From: Cryobacterium sp. GrIS_2_6
GTDB lineage: Bacteria; Actinomycetota; Actinomycetes; Actinomycetales; Microbacteriaceae
Assembly (NCBI RefSeq): GCF_035984545.1
Contig: NZ_JAXCHP010000001.1
Span: 2,976,001 to 3,040,000, forward strand
Length of the DNA stretch: 64,000 nt
Direction: 5' to 3'
Each line of letters starts with the position of its first letter. Position 1 is the first letter of the stretch. Both the position numbers and the translations under genes were made by a program. Under the pieces are notes generated by a model that worked only from the letters and a program-made list of their open reading frames with translations, ran no database searches and was not told the DNA's origin. This document shows, piece by piece, positions 54,886 to 63,248 of the stretch.

Positions 54886-55821
54886 ATGGGCAGATCGCCC
54901 GCACCCACCCGCATGAGCCGCCCCACCCGGACCGGCGAACGGCGCGAGGCTGGCATCGACATCACCAGCGGCGACCTCGATCGCGTCAGGATGCTCGCCC
55001 GCTGGTACTGCATGACGAGCGTGCAGATCGCCGCGATGGAGAACCCCGTGCGCTCCTGGCATCCGGACATGGCCCGCGGCGATCAGAACACGGCCGCCGG
55101 CTTGCACGCATTCCTCGAGTCGAAAGCGGCGAGCGTCCACCGACGCCTCCTCAAAGTAGCCGCAATCAAGAACGGTGTCAGCGATGGGCCCTTGGTCCTT
55201 CAGACACCCATCGCATACCGTCAAACGGTTTGGTCAGCCACCGCTTTCGGCGCGCGCATCGCGGACACCCCGTGGCGCTCCATCGGACCCGTGTCCTGGT
55301 TCAACGCGCACCATGCGCTCCTCGCCGCCGACGTAGCCATCCAGTTCTCCGGCATCGTCCCACTCCCGCTCCTCTCCCAGCGAGAAGTCACCACCGGGCA
55401 CTTCGCAAACGGTGACGACCTCCCGCTCGACTTCAACTCCAAGTACGACGGGAAAGAGGGCCGGGTCTCCAAGGTCCCCGACCTCGCCATCCTCGCCAAG
55501 GACGGCCGCAGCTACATCGCAATTGAGATCGAGTGCGACCTGAACCGCGCCCTCGGCACCTACCGCTCCAAGCTCGAAGCCTACGAACGCGACGAGAAGG
55601 TCTCCGCCGTCTGGTACGTCTGCGAGGAACAGCGCACCGCGAACCGAGTCCTCACCGCCGCAGCCGACTACCCCGGATCCAACGTGCGCGTGATGGGGGT
55701 ACGCGACCTCGACCTCGGGCTCCGCGAAGCGGACATGCGCTACCTCACCGAAACCGACCGCGACCTTGCCAAAGCCAAAACCGCACTCCTCAGCACCGAC
55801 GTTCAGAAAGCGATCCAATGA
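54886..55821 (+). CDS. replication-relaxation family-like protein
   Basis: 311 residues. N-terminal winged-helix-like part (DLDRVRMLARWYCMTSVQIA) and a C-terminal nuclease-like region (KVPDLAILAKDGRSYIAIEI then ECDLNRALGTYRSKLEAYER), with the Asp-...-Glu-x-Glu order seen in restriction-like folds and in actinobacterial plasmid replication-relaxation proteins. ATG 54886 has AAGGAG 6 bases upstream. It suggests the region comes from a plasmid or integrative element. The following small gene (55843) was cut by IS256. Confidence 0.7.
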   Translation: MGRSPAPTRMSRPTRTGERREAGIDITSGDLDRVRMLARWYCMTSVQIAAMENPVRSWHPDMARGDQNTAAGLHAFLESKAASVHRRLLKVAAIKNGVSDGPLVLQTPIAYRQTVWSATAFGARIADTPWRSIGPVSWFNAHHALLAADVAIQFSGIVPLPLLSQREVTTGHFANGDDLPLDFNSKYDGKEGRVSKVPDLAILAKDGRSYIAIEIECDLNRALGTYRSKLEAYERDEKVSAVWYVCEEQRTANRVLTAAADYPGSNVRVMGVRDLDLGLREADMRYLTETDRDLAKAKTALLSTDVQKAIQ

Positions 55822-55842
55822 GCAGCACGCACCCCATCCTCG

Positions 55843-55905
55843 ATGGTTAATGACGGAAGCGACCCCGAGTACCTGTGGCAAAACGCCCAGCTTGCTGAAG
55901 CTCGC
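55843..55905 (+). pseudogene. 5' part of a gene cut by IS256
   Basis: ATG 55843 encodes 21 residues (MVNDGSDPEYLWQNAQLAEA and R) up to the target duplication AAGCTCGC. Removing the element and one copy of the duplication joins this frame exactly to SMFFEELPPFTDDI at 57337. Confidence 0.7.
55898..55905. repeat. 8-bp target duplication (left) of IS256 element
   Basis: AAGCTCGC, repeated at 57329-57336; 8-9 bp is typical for IS256. Confidence 0.9.
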
Positions 55906-57328
55906 GGTTACGTCCCGGTGAGTGGTGTGGTTTCCCACTCTTGAGCGTTGCTTCGTCAACGTAAAGAGCCACCGTGGCATGGTCAGTGAGTACCGACTAA
56001 AGCAACTCACAAAGGACACCACACGATGGCTCTAAACCAGTCTGCCCTGCTCGACCTCCTCGGAGAACTCAAACTCACCGACGTCACCGACCGAATCCGC
56101 GTCGCGACCGAAACTCTCTACCAAGAACTCATCGACGCGGAAGCGACCGCGTTCATCGGCGCCGCCCCATTCGAACGCTCCGGCGACCGCACCACCCACC
56201 GCAACGGCACCCGAGCGCGCACCCTCAGCACGACCGCCGGGGACCTCGACCTGAAGATCCCGAAGCTGCGCGCCGGGTCCTTCTTCCCGGCCCTGCTCGA
56301 GCGTCGCCGGCGGGTGGACCAAGCCCTGTTCGCGGTCGTGATGGAGGCCTACGTCCACGGCGTCTCGACCCGGAAAGTCGACGACCTGGTCAAGGCCCTC
56401 GGCGCGGACACCGGGATCTCCAAGTCGGAAGTGTCCCGGATCTGCGCGGGCCTGGACGCTGAGGTGGCCGAGTTCCGCGACCGCACCCTCGCCGCGCAGG
56501 ACTTCCCCTACGTGTTCCTCGACGCCACCTACTGCAAGGCCCGCGTCGGCCACCGGATCGTGTCCCAGGCCATCGTCGTCGCGGTCGGGGTGGCCGCTGA
56601 CGGACGCCGGGAAGTCCTCGGCTTCGACGTCGGTGACAGCGAGAACGAGGGCTTCTGGACGTCGTTCCTGCGATCGCTCAAGACCCGCGGGCTCGACGGG
56701 GTCAAGCTAGTCATGTCTGACGCGCACACCGGCCTGAAGAAGGCCATCGGCACCGTGTTCCAGGGCGCCGGCTGGCAGAGATGCCGGGTGCACTTCATGC
56801 GCAACGTGCTCGCGGTGATCCCGAAGGGATCCCAGGACATGGTCGCCTCGATCATCCGCACCATCTTCGCCCAGCCCGACCGTGAGCACATCGAGAAGCA
56901 GTTCCTCGAGGTCACGACGATGCTCAGCCGCTCGCACCCGAAGGTCGCGGCGATGCTCGTCGACGCGCAACCCGACCTACTCGCCTTCGCCGCGTTCCCG
57001 CGGCGGCACTGGCGCCAGATCTGGTCCACGAACCCGCTCGAACGAGTGAACAAGGAGATCAAACGCCGCACCGACGTCGTCGGAGTGTTCCCCAACGCTG
57101 CCGCCCTGCTGCGCCTGGCCGGGTCGGTCTTGATCGAGCAGCATGACGAGTGGGAGGCCGGCGAACGACGCTACTTCTCCGAAGCATCCATGCTCGAGCT
57201 GGTTACCATGAACAACCCCATCGAGGTCATCGACGAGGCGGTGATCCTCCCCGAACTCGCCGCCGCCTAAGCTAGAACAACTGACCCGCATGGTGTTGAG
57301 AAACTCCACCACTCAGCGGGACGTGACC
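55906..57328 (+). mobile_element. complete IS256-family element (1423 bp)
   Basis: Imperfect inverted ends: left GGTTACGTCCCGGTGAGTGG, right (reverse strand) GGTCACGTCCCGCTGAGTGG. Flanked by AAGCTCGC duplications. Contains one intact transposase gene, so it may still be mobile; a degenerate relative lies at 22361. Confidence 0.92.
56026..57270 (+). CDS. IS256-family (mutator) transposase
   Basis: 414 residues, normal length. DDE residues: Asp in PYVFLDATYCKARVG (about 163), Asp in VKLVMSDAHTGLKKAI (about 229), Glu in STNPLERVNKEIKRRT (about 336). The C-x(2)-H region CRVHFMRNVLAVIP is present. Start ATG 56026 matches MALNQSALLDLLGELKLTDV of the fragment at 22737. Confidence 0.95.
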   Translation: MALNQSALLDLLGELKLTDVTDRIRVATETLYQELIDAEATAFIGAAPFERSGDRTTHRNGTRARTLSTTAGDLDLKIPKLRAGSFFPALLERRRRVDQALFAVVMEAYVHGVSTRKVDDLVKALGADTGISKSEVSRICAGLDAEVAEFRDRTLAAQDFPYVFLDATYCKARVGHRIVSQAIVVAVGVAADGRREVLGFDVGDSENEGFWTSFLRSLKTRGLDGVKLVMSDAHTGLKKAIGTVFQGAGWQRCRVHFMRNVLAVIPKGSQDMVASIIRTIFAQPDREHIEKQFLEVTTMLSRSHPKVAAMLVDAQPDLLAFAAFPRRHWRQIWSTNPLERVNKEIKRRTDVVGVFPNAAALLRLAGSVLIEQHDEWEAGERRYFSEASMLELVTMNNPIEVIDEAVILPELAAA

Positions 57329-57336
57329 AAGCTCGC
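57329..57336. repeat. 8-bp target duplication (right) of IS256 element
   Basis: AAGCTCGC, identical to 55898-55905. Confidence 0.9.
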
Positions 57337-57750
57337 AGCATGTTCTTTGAGGAGCTTCCTCCCTTCACGGACGACATCTTGCTGGCAGACATTGACTTGA
57401 AAGGGATCGTTCGTCTTGGCTTTGGTCGGAGCAAAATCGTCGACGTCGACTTTGACCGACGCCTGTTCCTCAATCAACAGACGGGACCAACCCTGTGGCC
57501 CTTTTATGGAGAGTGGCAAGCCTTCTTCGGCTCGGGAGCCGTGTCACGATTCCAGTTCTTCGAGAAGGAAAATCCTTTCAACGACGGACCCGCCTGGGCT
57601 CACTCAACGGAGCGACTCTCTGCCGAGAAACCAATGAATGCCGCGCTACACAACCCGAAGAACGCTGACCCCCGGAGCAGCGTCGCCCAGGCGCCAGTGA
57701 AATACCCCACCCCTCCAACACCGCAAAGACGACTACTCGACCGTGGGTAG
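57337..57750 (+). pseudogene. 3' part of the gene cut by IS256
   Basis: Continues the frame of 55843-55905: SMFFEELPPFTDDILLADID, LKGIVRLGFGRSKIVDVDFD, GEWQAFFGSGAVSRFQFFEK. About 95 residues look like a real protein, unrecognised. The last 40 codons run into the 178-bp repeat array and may not be original. Confidence 0.55.
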
Positions 57751-57910
57751 TCGGTGACGCACCGTGGGTAATCAGTGACGCTTGACCCTCACCAGCCATC
57801 TCAGCCCGATCCGGCACCGCCAAAACGCCGCCCAGGCGCCACCAAAACACCTCACTTTCCGCCCACGGGGCGCCAGTGAAATACCCCACCCCTCCAACAC
57901 CGCAAAGATG
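57693..57910. repeat. 178-bp tandem repeats, left part (partial unit plus unit A)
   Basis: Partial unit 57693-57727, then unit A 57728-57905, then the first 5 bases of unit B (AGATG). Each unit holds two CCGTGGGTA boxes about 22 bases apart and, further on, two boxes of the form CACTAAAACACC / CAGTGAAATACCCC, which read as the same motif inverted. Confidence 0.85.
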
Positions 57911-59222
57911 TGTCGACGCTCGTTGAAAAGTAGGCCGTTGGTGCTGACAGTTTCAAGCGGTCAACGCAACGCAGGCGGCGCTGAAGACCTCATGAGGAGT
58001 CTGCCATCCCAACGTTCTCCGCGGGCGGTTGTTGACCTCTGCCACGATTTCCTCGAGTCTCTCGGTGTCGGTCAGGTTGAGATCGGTGCTCTTGGGCAGG
58101 TACTGGCGGAGCAGGCCGTTGGTGTTTTCGTTCGTGCCACGTTGCCAGGGTGAGTACGCGTCGCAGAAGAACACGGGAATCCCGGTCGCTATCGTGAAAT
58201 CAGCGTGACGAGCCATCTCGTTGCCGCGATCCCAGGTCAGCGTTCGGCGCATGACAGCGGGCAGCTTGTTGAAGGTTTCGATGAGTGCCGCGATCACGAT
58301 TTCACTCTTGGCGCCGTGCGGCAGCGGGACGGCGATCAGGACGCGACTGTGCCGTTCGACCAAGGTCACGATGTGGGACGTGCCGTAACGTCCCACGATC
58401 ATGTCGCCTTCCCAATGGCCGGGTGTCTTGCGGTCGTTCGCCTCGGCCGGACGGTCCTTCAGGGGCACGAGGCCCGGTATCCGTGACTTCTTCCCACCGG
58501 AGGCAACGCGCCGTTGCGGATGGCGGCGCAAGCGCCGAGTCCGAAGCTTGGAGGTCAATTCCGCTTTGAGACCAGGCTGGGCCTGCACAAAGAGCGAGAT
58601 GTAGATAGTTTCGTGAGACACCCGCATCGCCGAGTCGTCCGGGAACTCCGCGATCAGGCGCTTCGAGATCTGTTGCGGAGACCAGCAGACCTGGAGTTTG
58701 GATTCCACGTGCTCGCGCAAGCGATCATCCAAAGCGAGTTTCCCGAGTCGAGGCCGCCGGCTCCGGGCCTCGGCGAGACGTTCAGCATGAGCGGCACGGT
58801 ATCCATTCCTCCCACTGTTGCGGAGCACCTCCCGCGAAACAGTGGAAACCGGCCGACCCAGCTCGGCGGCGATCGATGTCAGAGACCGGCTAGCGGCGAG
58901 ACCGCGCGAGATCGTCTCACGCTCGTCGAGCGACAACCGCAACGCCGACCGAGGCTTCGTCGCCCGCGGTCTTACACCGCCAGACTGCTTGAGCCACAGA
59001 CAGGCCGTCGACCTCGATATTCCCGCCAGAGCGGCGGACTTTCGAAGCGACGCACCCGACGCACGTGCCGTAAAGAACGCCATCCGCTGTTCTGGTGGCT
59101 TTGGTTTCCGTCCCATTTCACTCCTCCCAAGAAGCAGACTAGGAGGTCACCGGAACCACACCCTTGCGTTGACCGCTTGAAACTGTCAGCGAAACTGGCC
59201 TACTTTTCAAAGAGCGCTGACA
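57911..59222 (-). mobile_element. IS30-family element inside the repeat array
   Basis: Ends TGTCGACGCTCGTTGAAAAG and (reverse strand) TGTCAGCGCTCTTTGAAAAG form inverted repeats that continue to about 60 bp with interruptions (shared GCTGACAGTTTCAAGCGG). The flanking AGATG (57906-57910 and 59223-59227) is a probable target duplication; removal of the element restores a perfect repeat unit. Confidence 0.85.
57953..59116 (-). CDS. IS30-family transposase
   Basis: 387 residues. Two N-terminal helix-turn-helix regions (SLRKSAALAGISRSTACLWL; SLTSIAAELGRPVSTVSREV), then DDE core: Asp in GHWEGDMIVG, Asp in TLTWDRGNEMARH, Glu in GTNENTNGLLRQYLPK. Intact. Its 3' end overlaps the left inverted repeat. 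Confidence 0.95.
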   Translation of the reverse strand: MGRKPKPPEQRMAFFTARASGASLRKSAALAGISRSTACLWLKQSGGVRPRATKPRSALRLSLDERETISRGLAASRSLTSIAAELGRPVSTVSREVLRNSGRNGYRAAHAERLAEARSRRPRLGKLALDDRLREHVESKLQVCWSPQQISKRLIAEFPDDSAMRVSHETIYISLFVQAQPGLKAELTSKLRTRRLRRHPQRRVASGGKKSRIPGLVPLKDRPAEANDRKTPGHWEGDMIVGRYGTSHIVTLVERHSRVLIAVPLPHGAKSEIVIAALIETFNKLPAVMRRTLTWDRGNEMARHADFTIATGIPVFFCDAYSPWQRGTNENTNGLLRQYLPKSTDLNLTDTERLEEIVAEVNNRPRRTLGWQTPHEVFSAACVALTA

Positions 59223-59575
59223 AGATGACTACTCGACCGTGGGTAATCAGTGACGCACCGTGGGTATTTAGTGACACTTAAGCCTCAACCGAGACCTCCG
59301 CCGGCTCGGCACCGCTAAAACGCCGCCCAGGCGCCACTAAAACACCTCACTTTCCGCCCACGGGGCGCCAGTGAAATACCCCACCACTCCAACACCGCAA
59401 AGATGACTACTCGACCGTGGGTAATCAGCGACGCACCGTGGGTATTTAGTGACACTTAAGCCTCAACCGAGACCTCCGCCGGCTCGGCACCGCTAAAACG
59501 CCGCGGAATCAACCCATTCCTACGCCCAAGCGCCAACAAGACGCCCCACCCCTCCAACATCACAAAGACAGCCAC
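59223..59575. repeat. 178-bp tandem repeats, right part (units B and C)
   Basis: Unit B 59223-59400 and unit C 59401-59575 (175 bp, diverged in its second half). First 100 bases of B and C are nearly identical. Together with unit A they show about 3.2 copies before the IS30 insertion. Confidence 0.88.
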
Positions 59576-59609
59576 CCAACATCTTCGCTTCAGCTAGGAC
59601 GCGTCGTTC

Positions 59610-60278
59610 TCACAACCAGTCGGAAGCTTCGACGATGTCTCTCACGTCGTTGACGTTGCCTCCGTCACGGAGCCATTCAACCGGGGTTTGGCGTCCCTCG
59701 GCGACGAGTTCTGATTGCGGCGTGGCCATGAATCCCGCGATGCTTCGCCAGCTCCACCGCGGGGTAATGACCTCGATGATTTCGGTGAGTCCCGGAAGGA
59801 GCTTTACAGGAGATCCGACATTGAATTGCCAGGTGGGAAAGCGGAGCCGACCGGATATTTCGAACGCATACAGGTGCCCGTCTGTAACGGCCGCCCGAAC
59901 TCTTCCCTCATCCCAACCCAGGAAACCTGTGACGTTCTCCAACGACATGGTCGCGAAAAGGTCCAGCAGCCATCCTTCACTTATGCGGAGTTGCCAACTT
60001 CCTTTGTCCACGGACGCCGAAGTTGTGGCCCACGTCTCGGCGGTGAATGCGCCCGATTCGATCAGGAAACGCACTTCGTTCTCAGGTAGCTCCTCACGTG
60101 AGTTGGGCTCCATTGCCAGCAACATGTCCGTGAGGGCCTGTAAGAAGTAGTCAGGATCGATCGCCAATCGGGCCACGACTTCCGCTAGACGCCAGACAGC
60201 GTCGTCGGAGACCTGGAGCGCCTCAGCCTCTGAGACGGGTCCGTCAGCGACATCGTCGGGTACGTGATTGTCAGTCAT
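59610..60278 (-). CDS. antitoxin/ParS-like protein A, unknown role
   Basis: 222 residues. The C-terminal half (VTGFLGWDEGRVRAAVTDGH, FPTWQFNVGSPVKLLPGL, RQTPVEWLRDGGNVNDVRDI) resembles the toxin-binding region of MbcA/ParS-type (DUF2384) antitoxins, where a similar T-P-x-x-x-L-x-x-G motif occurs. It is alignable with the 126-residue protein at 62228, so the two are paralogues. The N-terminal half is acidic and unknown. ATG 60278 is chosen over 60344. No RES-type toxin adjacent; a HAD gene is divergent. Confidence 0.6.
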   Translation of the reverse strand: MTDNHVPDDVADGPVSEAEALQVSDDAVWRLAEVVARLAIDPDYFLQALTDMLLAMEPNSREELPENEVRFLIESGAFTAETWATTSASVDKGSWQLRISEGWLLDLFATMSLENVTGFLGWDEGRVRAAVTDGHLYAFEISGRLRFPTWQFNVGSPVKLLPGLTEIIEVITPRWSWRSIAGFMATPQSELVAEGRQTPVEWLRDGGNVNDVRDIVEASDWL

Positions 60279-60367
60279 GGTTCGTATGCTTCCATCACGT
60301 GTGAAATGAGGCAATGTTGGGATGTAGCGTCGAAGAACCCGCAAGAGAGAACGTCACGTTGTCCCAG

Positions 60368-60958
60368 ATGCCTGAAACGATTGCGCCGCGACTGTACCTG
60401 GATGTGGACGGGTGTGTCTGCCCATTCGGGCGCCCAGACGCAGCCTGGGGTCCTGCGACGTCTGCTTCAGTCTTTGTTGGCTATGGCGATAGGGCCGCGA
60501 CTTATGACGTGGTCTGGGCGCCTGCTCTGATCGGGGCCCTCGACAGGCTGCGGGCCGAGTTCGCTCTTGAACTGGTCTGGCTGACCACCTGGGTGGAAGT
60601 CGATGCCGTCAGGCGACTGCTGGTCCCCAAACTGGGCGGTCTGGCGAATGGCCGGATCCTGCCCCTGACTCCGGGGCCTCGCAACTCCGGAGAGGCCCGG
60701 GGTTGGTGGAAAGCCCAACGCCTCCTCGAAGATCAAGCCGCCAAGGCGGGGCCGTTCATCTGGGCCGACGACAGCGAAGTTGAACTGCACGGCTGGAAAG
60801 TGCTCGGTGCCACAGCGGGCACACCCAGCCTGATGATCCCCCCACACCCGATGGTCGGCCTCCGCCCGGATGACATCCACGCCATGCGAGCGTGGCTGAA
60901 CGCGCTGAAATCGGGACCAGAAGCGTCAACTATCAGTGGCTTCCAACGTGACCGCTGA
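60368..60958 (+). CDS. HAD-like phosphatase domain protein
   Basis: 196 residues. LYLDVDGCVCPFG carries the HAD nucleophile and proton donor (DxDG), LVWLTTWVEVDA the motif II Thr, WWKAQRLLEDQ a motif III Lys, and FIWADDSEVE the motif IV acids. It resembles the HAD domains often found in actinobacterial accessory regions and in RNA-repair or conflict contexts. ATG 60314 would add 18 residues; neither start has a strong ribosome site. Before the IS3 insertion the next gene (62228) began 22 bases downstream, so they were probably one operon. Confidence 0.7.
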   Translation: MPETIAPRLYLDVDGCVCPFGRPDAAWGPATSASVFVGYGDRAATYDVVWAPALIGALDRLRAEFALELVWLTTWVEVDAVRRLLVPKLGGLANGRILPLTPGPRNSGEARGWWKAQRLLEDQAAKAGPFIWADDSEVELHGWKVLGATAGTPSLMIPPHPMVGLRPDDIHAMRAWLNALKSGPEASTISGFQRDR

Positions 60959-60961
60959 GTA

Positions 60962-60964
60962 GAG
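60962..60964. repeat. 3-bp target duplication (left) of IS3 element
   Basis: GAG here and at 62217-62219, the size expected for IS3. Confidence 0.6.
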
Positions 60965-61030
60965 GGGACTGCCCCGGGTTTGGTTGACTCCTGACCTGTG
61001 GAGATTCGTCTTCGCTGGAAAGATGTCATC

Positions 61031-61315
61031 ATGCCCAAGCCTTACCCACCCGAGTTCCGCCGCGATGTTGTCGCGGTCGCCCGGAAGCACGAAGCCCCGC
61101 TGAATCAGATCGCGAAGGACTTCGGGATCTCGGAGTCCTGCCTGGCGAACTGGCTCAAGAAAGCCGACGTCCAAGAAGGCGTCAAGCCCGGCGTGACCGA
61201 GAAGGAATCCGCGGAACTGCGCGATGCCAGGAAGCGCATCCGGCTGCTCGAGCAGGAAGCCGAGGTCATGCGGCGGGCCGTGGCCTATCTGTCCCGGGAC
61301 GTCAACCCAAAATGA
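61031..61315 (+). CDS. IS3 transposase OrfA
   Basis: 94 residues from ATG 61031 (MPKPYPPEFRRDVVAVARKH): helix-turn-helix (LNQIAKDFGISESCLANWLK) and leucine-zipper-like coiled coil (RKRIRLLEQEAEVMRRAVAY). Its stop overlaps the orfB ATG (ATGA), so coupling, rather than the usual -1 frameshift, may link the proteins. Confidence 0.93.
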   Translation: MPKPYPPEFRRDVVAVARKHEAPLNQIAKDFGISESCLANWLKKADVQEGVKPGVTEKESAELRDARKRIRLLEQEAEVMRRAVAYLSRDVNPK

Positions 61316-62175
61316 TCTACCCGCTGGTCCGTGAACTGGCCGTCGACGGTGTCCCCGTCACGGTGACCTGCCGGGTGTTGCGCTTCTCCAAACAAGCGTT
61401 CTACCAGTGGAAGCGCAACCCTATCTCCCAGCGCGACTGGGACGACGCCCACCTCACCAACGCCGCCTGGGACGCTCACCGGGACGACCCTGCGTTCGGA
61501 TACCGGTTCATCGCCGACGAGCTCCACCAGGCGGGCCTCAGCGCCAGCGAGAACCGGGTCTGGCGGCTGTGCTCGCAGCAGCGGCTCTGGTCCGTGTTCG
61601 CGAAGAAACGCGGCCTCACGCGCAAGGCCGGCCCACCCGTCCACGACGACCTCGTCGAGCGGAAATTCACCGCGACACGCCCGAACCAGCTTTGGCTGAC
61701 CGACATCACCGAACACCGCACCGACGAGGGCAAGCTCTACCTCTGCGCGATCAAAGACGTCTACTCGAACAAGATCGTCGGCTACTCCATCGACTCCCGA
61801 ATGAAAGCATCCCTGGCCGTCGCAGCGGCCCGCAACGCGATCGGCCAGCGCACCATCGACGGCACGATCCTGCACTCGGACCGAGGCTCTCAATTCCGCT
61901 CCAACGCGTTCCTTCGGGTGCTGAAGAACAACGGCATCACCGGGTCGATGGGTCGCGTCGGCGCCTGCGGCGATAACGCCGCGATGGAGTCGTTCTTCGC
62001 CCTGCTGCAGAAGAACGTCCTGGACCGGCAGCGGTGGTCAACCCGGGAAGAACTGCGCCTGGCGATGGTGGTCTGGATCGAGAGGACCTACCACCGCAAG
62101 CGCCGACAACGCCGCCTCGGCAAGCTCACCCCGATCGAGTTTGAGACAATAAACGTGGCCCTCAAGGCCGCCTGA
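61312..62175 (+). CDS. IS3 transposase OrfB (catalytic)
   Basis: 287 residues of rve-type integrase fold. Asp in LWLTDITEH, Asp in ILHSDRGSQF, Glu in NAAMESFFALLQKN. Intact frame; the C-terminal YHRKRRQRRLGKLTPIEFE is standard. Confidence 0.95.
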   Translation: MIYPLVRELAVDGVPVTVTCRVLRFSKQAFYQWKRNPISQRDWDDAHLTNAAWDAHRDDPAFGYRFIADELHQAGLSASENRVWRLCSQQRLWSVFAKKRGLTRKAGPPVHDDLVERKFTATRPNQLWLTDITEHRTDEGKLYLCAIKDVYSNKIVGYSIDSRMKASLAVAAARNAIGQRTIDGTILHSDRGSQFRSNAFLRVLKNNGITGSMGRVGACGDNAAMESFFALLQKNVLDRQRWSTREELRLAMVVWIERTYHRKRRQRRLGKLTPIEFETINVALKAA

Positions 62176-62227
62176 AACCACTAACCCTTTGAGTCAACTG
62201 AACTCGGGGCAGTCCCGAGTTCCGACC

Positions 62228-62608
62228 ATGGACGGAGAAGAGGCGACGCGGCTCCTCGTTGACGCAGTTGGGCCGTTCTACGACTGTGCAGGGTTACAGG
62301 AATGGCTCGACCTCACGGAAGACTCCGTACTTGGCTTGGCCCGAGACGGGAAACTCCTAACAGTCAGGACCCTCGAGGGCGATTTGCTCGTCCCAAGCTT
62401 CCAATTCGGCCCGGATGGCGAATTCCTCCCATGCTTGGACAGAGTGCTGAAGGCCTTGGGCGGCACCCTTGACGAGTGGAACATCGCCCTTTGGATCGTC
62501 AATAGGGACCCCCGAGACGGCATTAGCAATTTTGAGAGGTTGCGGTCTGGCGACGCCGAGACTGTAGTCCAACGTGCCACACGCCAGGCAGAAATCTTGC
62601 GTCACTGA
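62228..62608 (+). CDS. antitoxin/ParS-like protein B, paralogue of protein A
   Basis: 126 residues, aligning with the C-terminal half of the protein at 59610: GLQEWLDLTEDSVLGLARDG, LLVPSFQFGPDGEFLPCLDR, NFERLRSGDAETVVQRATRQ. The frame continues upstream into the IS3 end (to 62189), but ATG 62228 is native DNA. Probably co-transcribed with the HAD gene before the insertion; now likely expressed from an IS3-borne or cryptic promoter, if at all. Confidence 0.6.
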   Translation: MDGEEATRLLVDAVGPFYDCAGLQEWLDLTEDSVLGLARDGKLLTVRTLEGDLLVPSFQFGPDGEFLPCLDRVLKALGGTLDEWNIALWIVNRDPRDGISNFERLRSGDAETVVQRATRQAEILRH

Positions 62609-62746
62609 AAAGCACAGAGCCGCAGGGATGCAGACAGACATTCGGCCATCTCTCGGCAGGACTAGCCGGCGCAACAACTGGACCATAGCCACCAGTGCTC
62701 GCTCGCGCTTCGGCTTTGCTACCCGTCTTCCTCGATGCCGCTGAAA

Positions 62747-62989
62747 CTACGTGGTTATTCCGGGTTCGTCTCTCGTTACGCCGGTGACCGGAAATCCGGC
62801 CCGCCCGAGGGCCTCGTTGACACTGCGCACCGCGGAATCGTAGTCCCATGCCTCGCGTGCCGCTATGACAAGTCCTCTCCCGTTCTCGGTGCCTAGCGTG
62901 CAGTCAGCAAACCCCAGGTCGAAGAGTCGGTCGTAGTCGTCGTCAGCCAAAGGCCGAGCGAGCGTCACGGTGAATCGGTACATCTGCAC
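62747..62989 (-). CDS. small protein paired with ribbon-helix-helix gene (80 aa)
   Basis: MQMYRFTVTLARPLADDDYD then RLFDLGFADCTLGTENGRGL: an alternating beta-alpha pattern of a compact ferredoxin-like fold. Similar small proteins follow RHH genes in actinobacteria, as I recall; function unknown. It overlaps the upstream gene by 47 bases. Confidence 0.6.
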   Translation of the reverse strand: MQMYRFTVTLARPLADDDYDRLFDLGFADCTLGTENGRGLVIAAREAWDYDSAVRSVNEALGRAGFPVTGVTRDEPGITT

Positions 62990-63248
62990 GTGAACAATCC
63001 CAATCCTTTTGCGATGCAGTCCTGGCTAGGTGCGCGACTTCATCTGGTGTGGCAACTCGACCGCCAAGCTCTACTCGCGCCCGGCCCTGCAGTGCCCGGA
63101 TATTCTCAGCGATTCGATCCCGATTCAAGCGACTCAGCGCGATACGAAGGAACTCGGACCGATCCCCATTTGCGAAATATTCCACAAGTTGATCGAGCTG
63201 CGCGAGGTCCTCTTCCTCGAGAGCGAAGCTCACAGTGATGGAGTCCAT
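62943..63248 (-). CDS. ribbon-helix-helix antitoxin-like regulator
   Basis: 101 residues. MDSITVSFALEEEDLAQLDQ then LVEYFANGDRSEFLRIALSR is a strand-helix-helix of RHH DNA-binding proteins, followed by a helical tail with DEVAHLARTAS. ATG 63248 has AAGGA 9 bases upstream. The last 20 residues overlap the next gene and look unlike the family, so a small frameshift near 62960 is possible. It forms a two-gene cassette with 62747. Confidence 0.7.
   Translation of the reverse strand: MDSITVSFALEEEDLAQLDQLVEYFANGDRSEFLRIALSRLNRDRIAENIRALQGRARVELGGRVATPDEVAHLARTASQKDWDCSRADVPIHRDARSAFG

Larger units (their letters stand above)
60965..62216 (+). mobile_element. complete IS3-family element (1252 bp)
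   Basis: Inverted ends GGGACTGCCCCGGGTT and (reverse strand) GGGACTGCCCCGAGTT, followed by a shared GTTGACTC. Contains overlapping orfA and orfB. Related fragments occur at 19030-19395, 19612 and 46600. It sits between the HAD gene and antitoxin-like protein B. Confidence 0.9.

Noticed and set aside
57693..59575. The 178-bp repeats as a CRISPR array
   Set aside because: Unit is far too long, no short identical repeats with unique spacers, no cas genes; the units are tandem and similar throughout.
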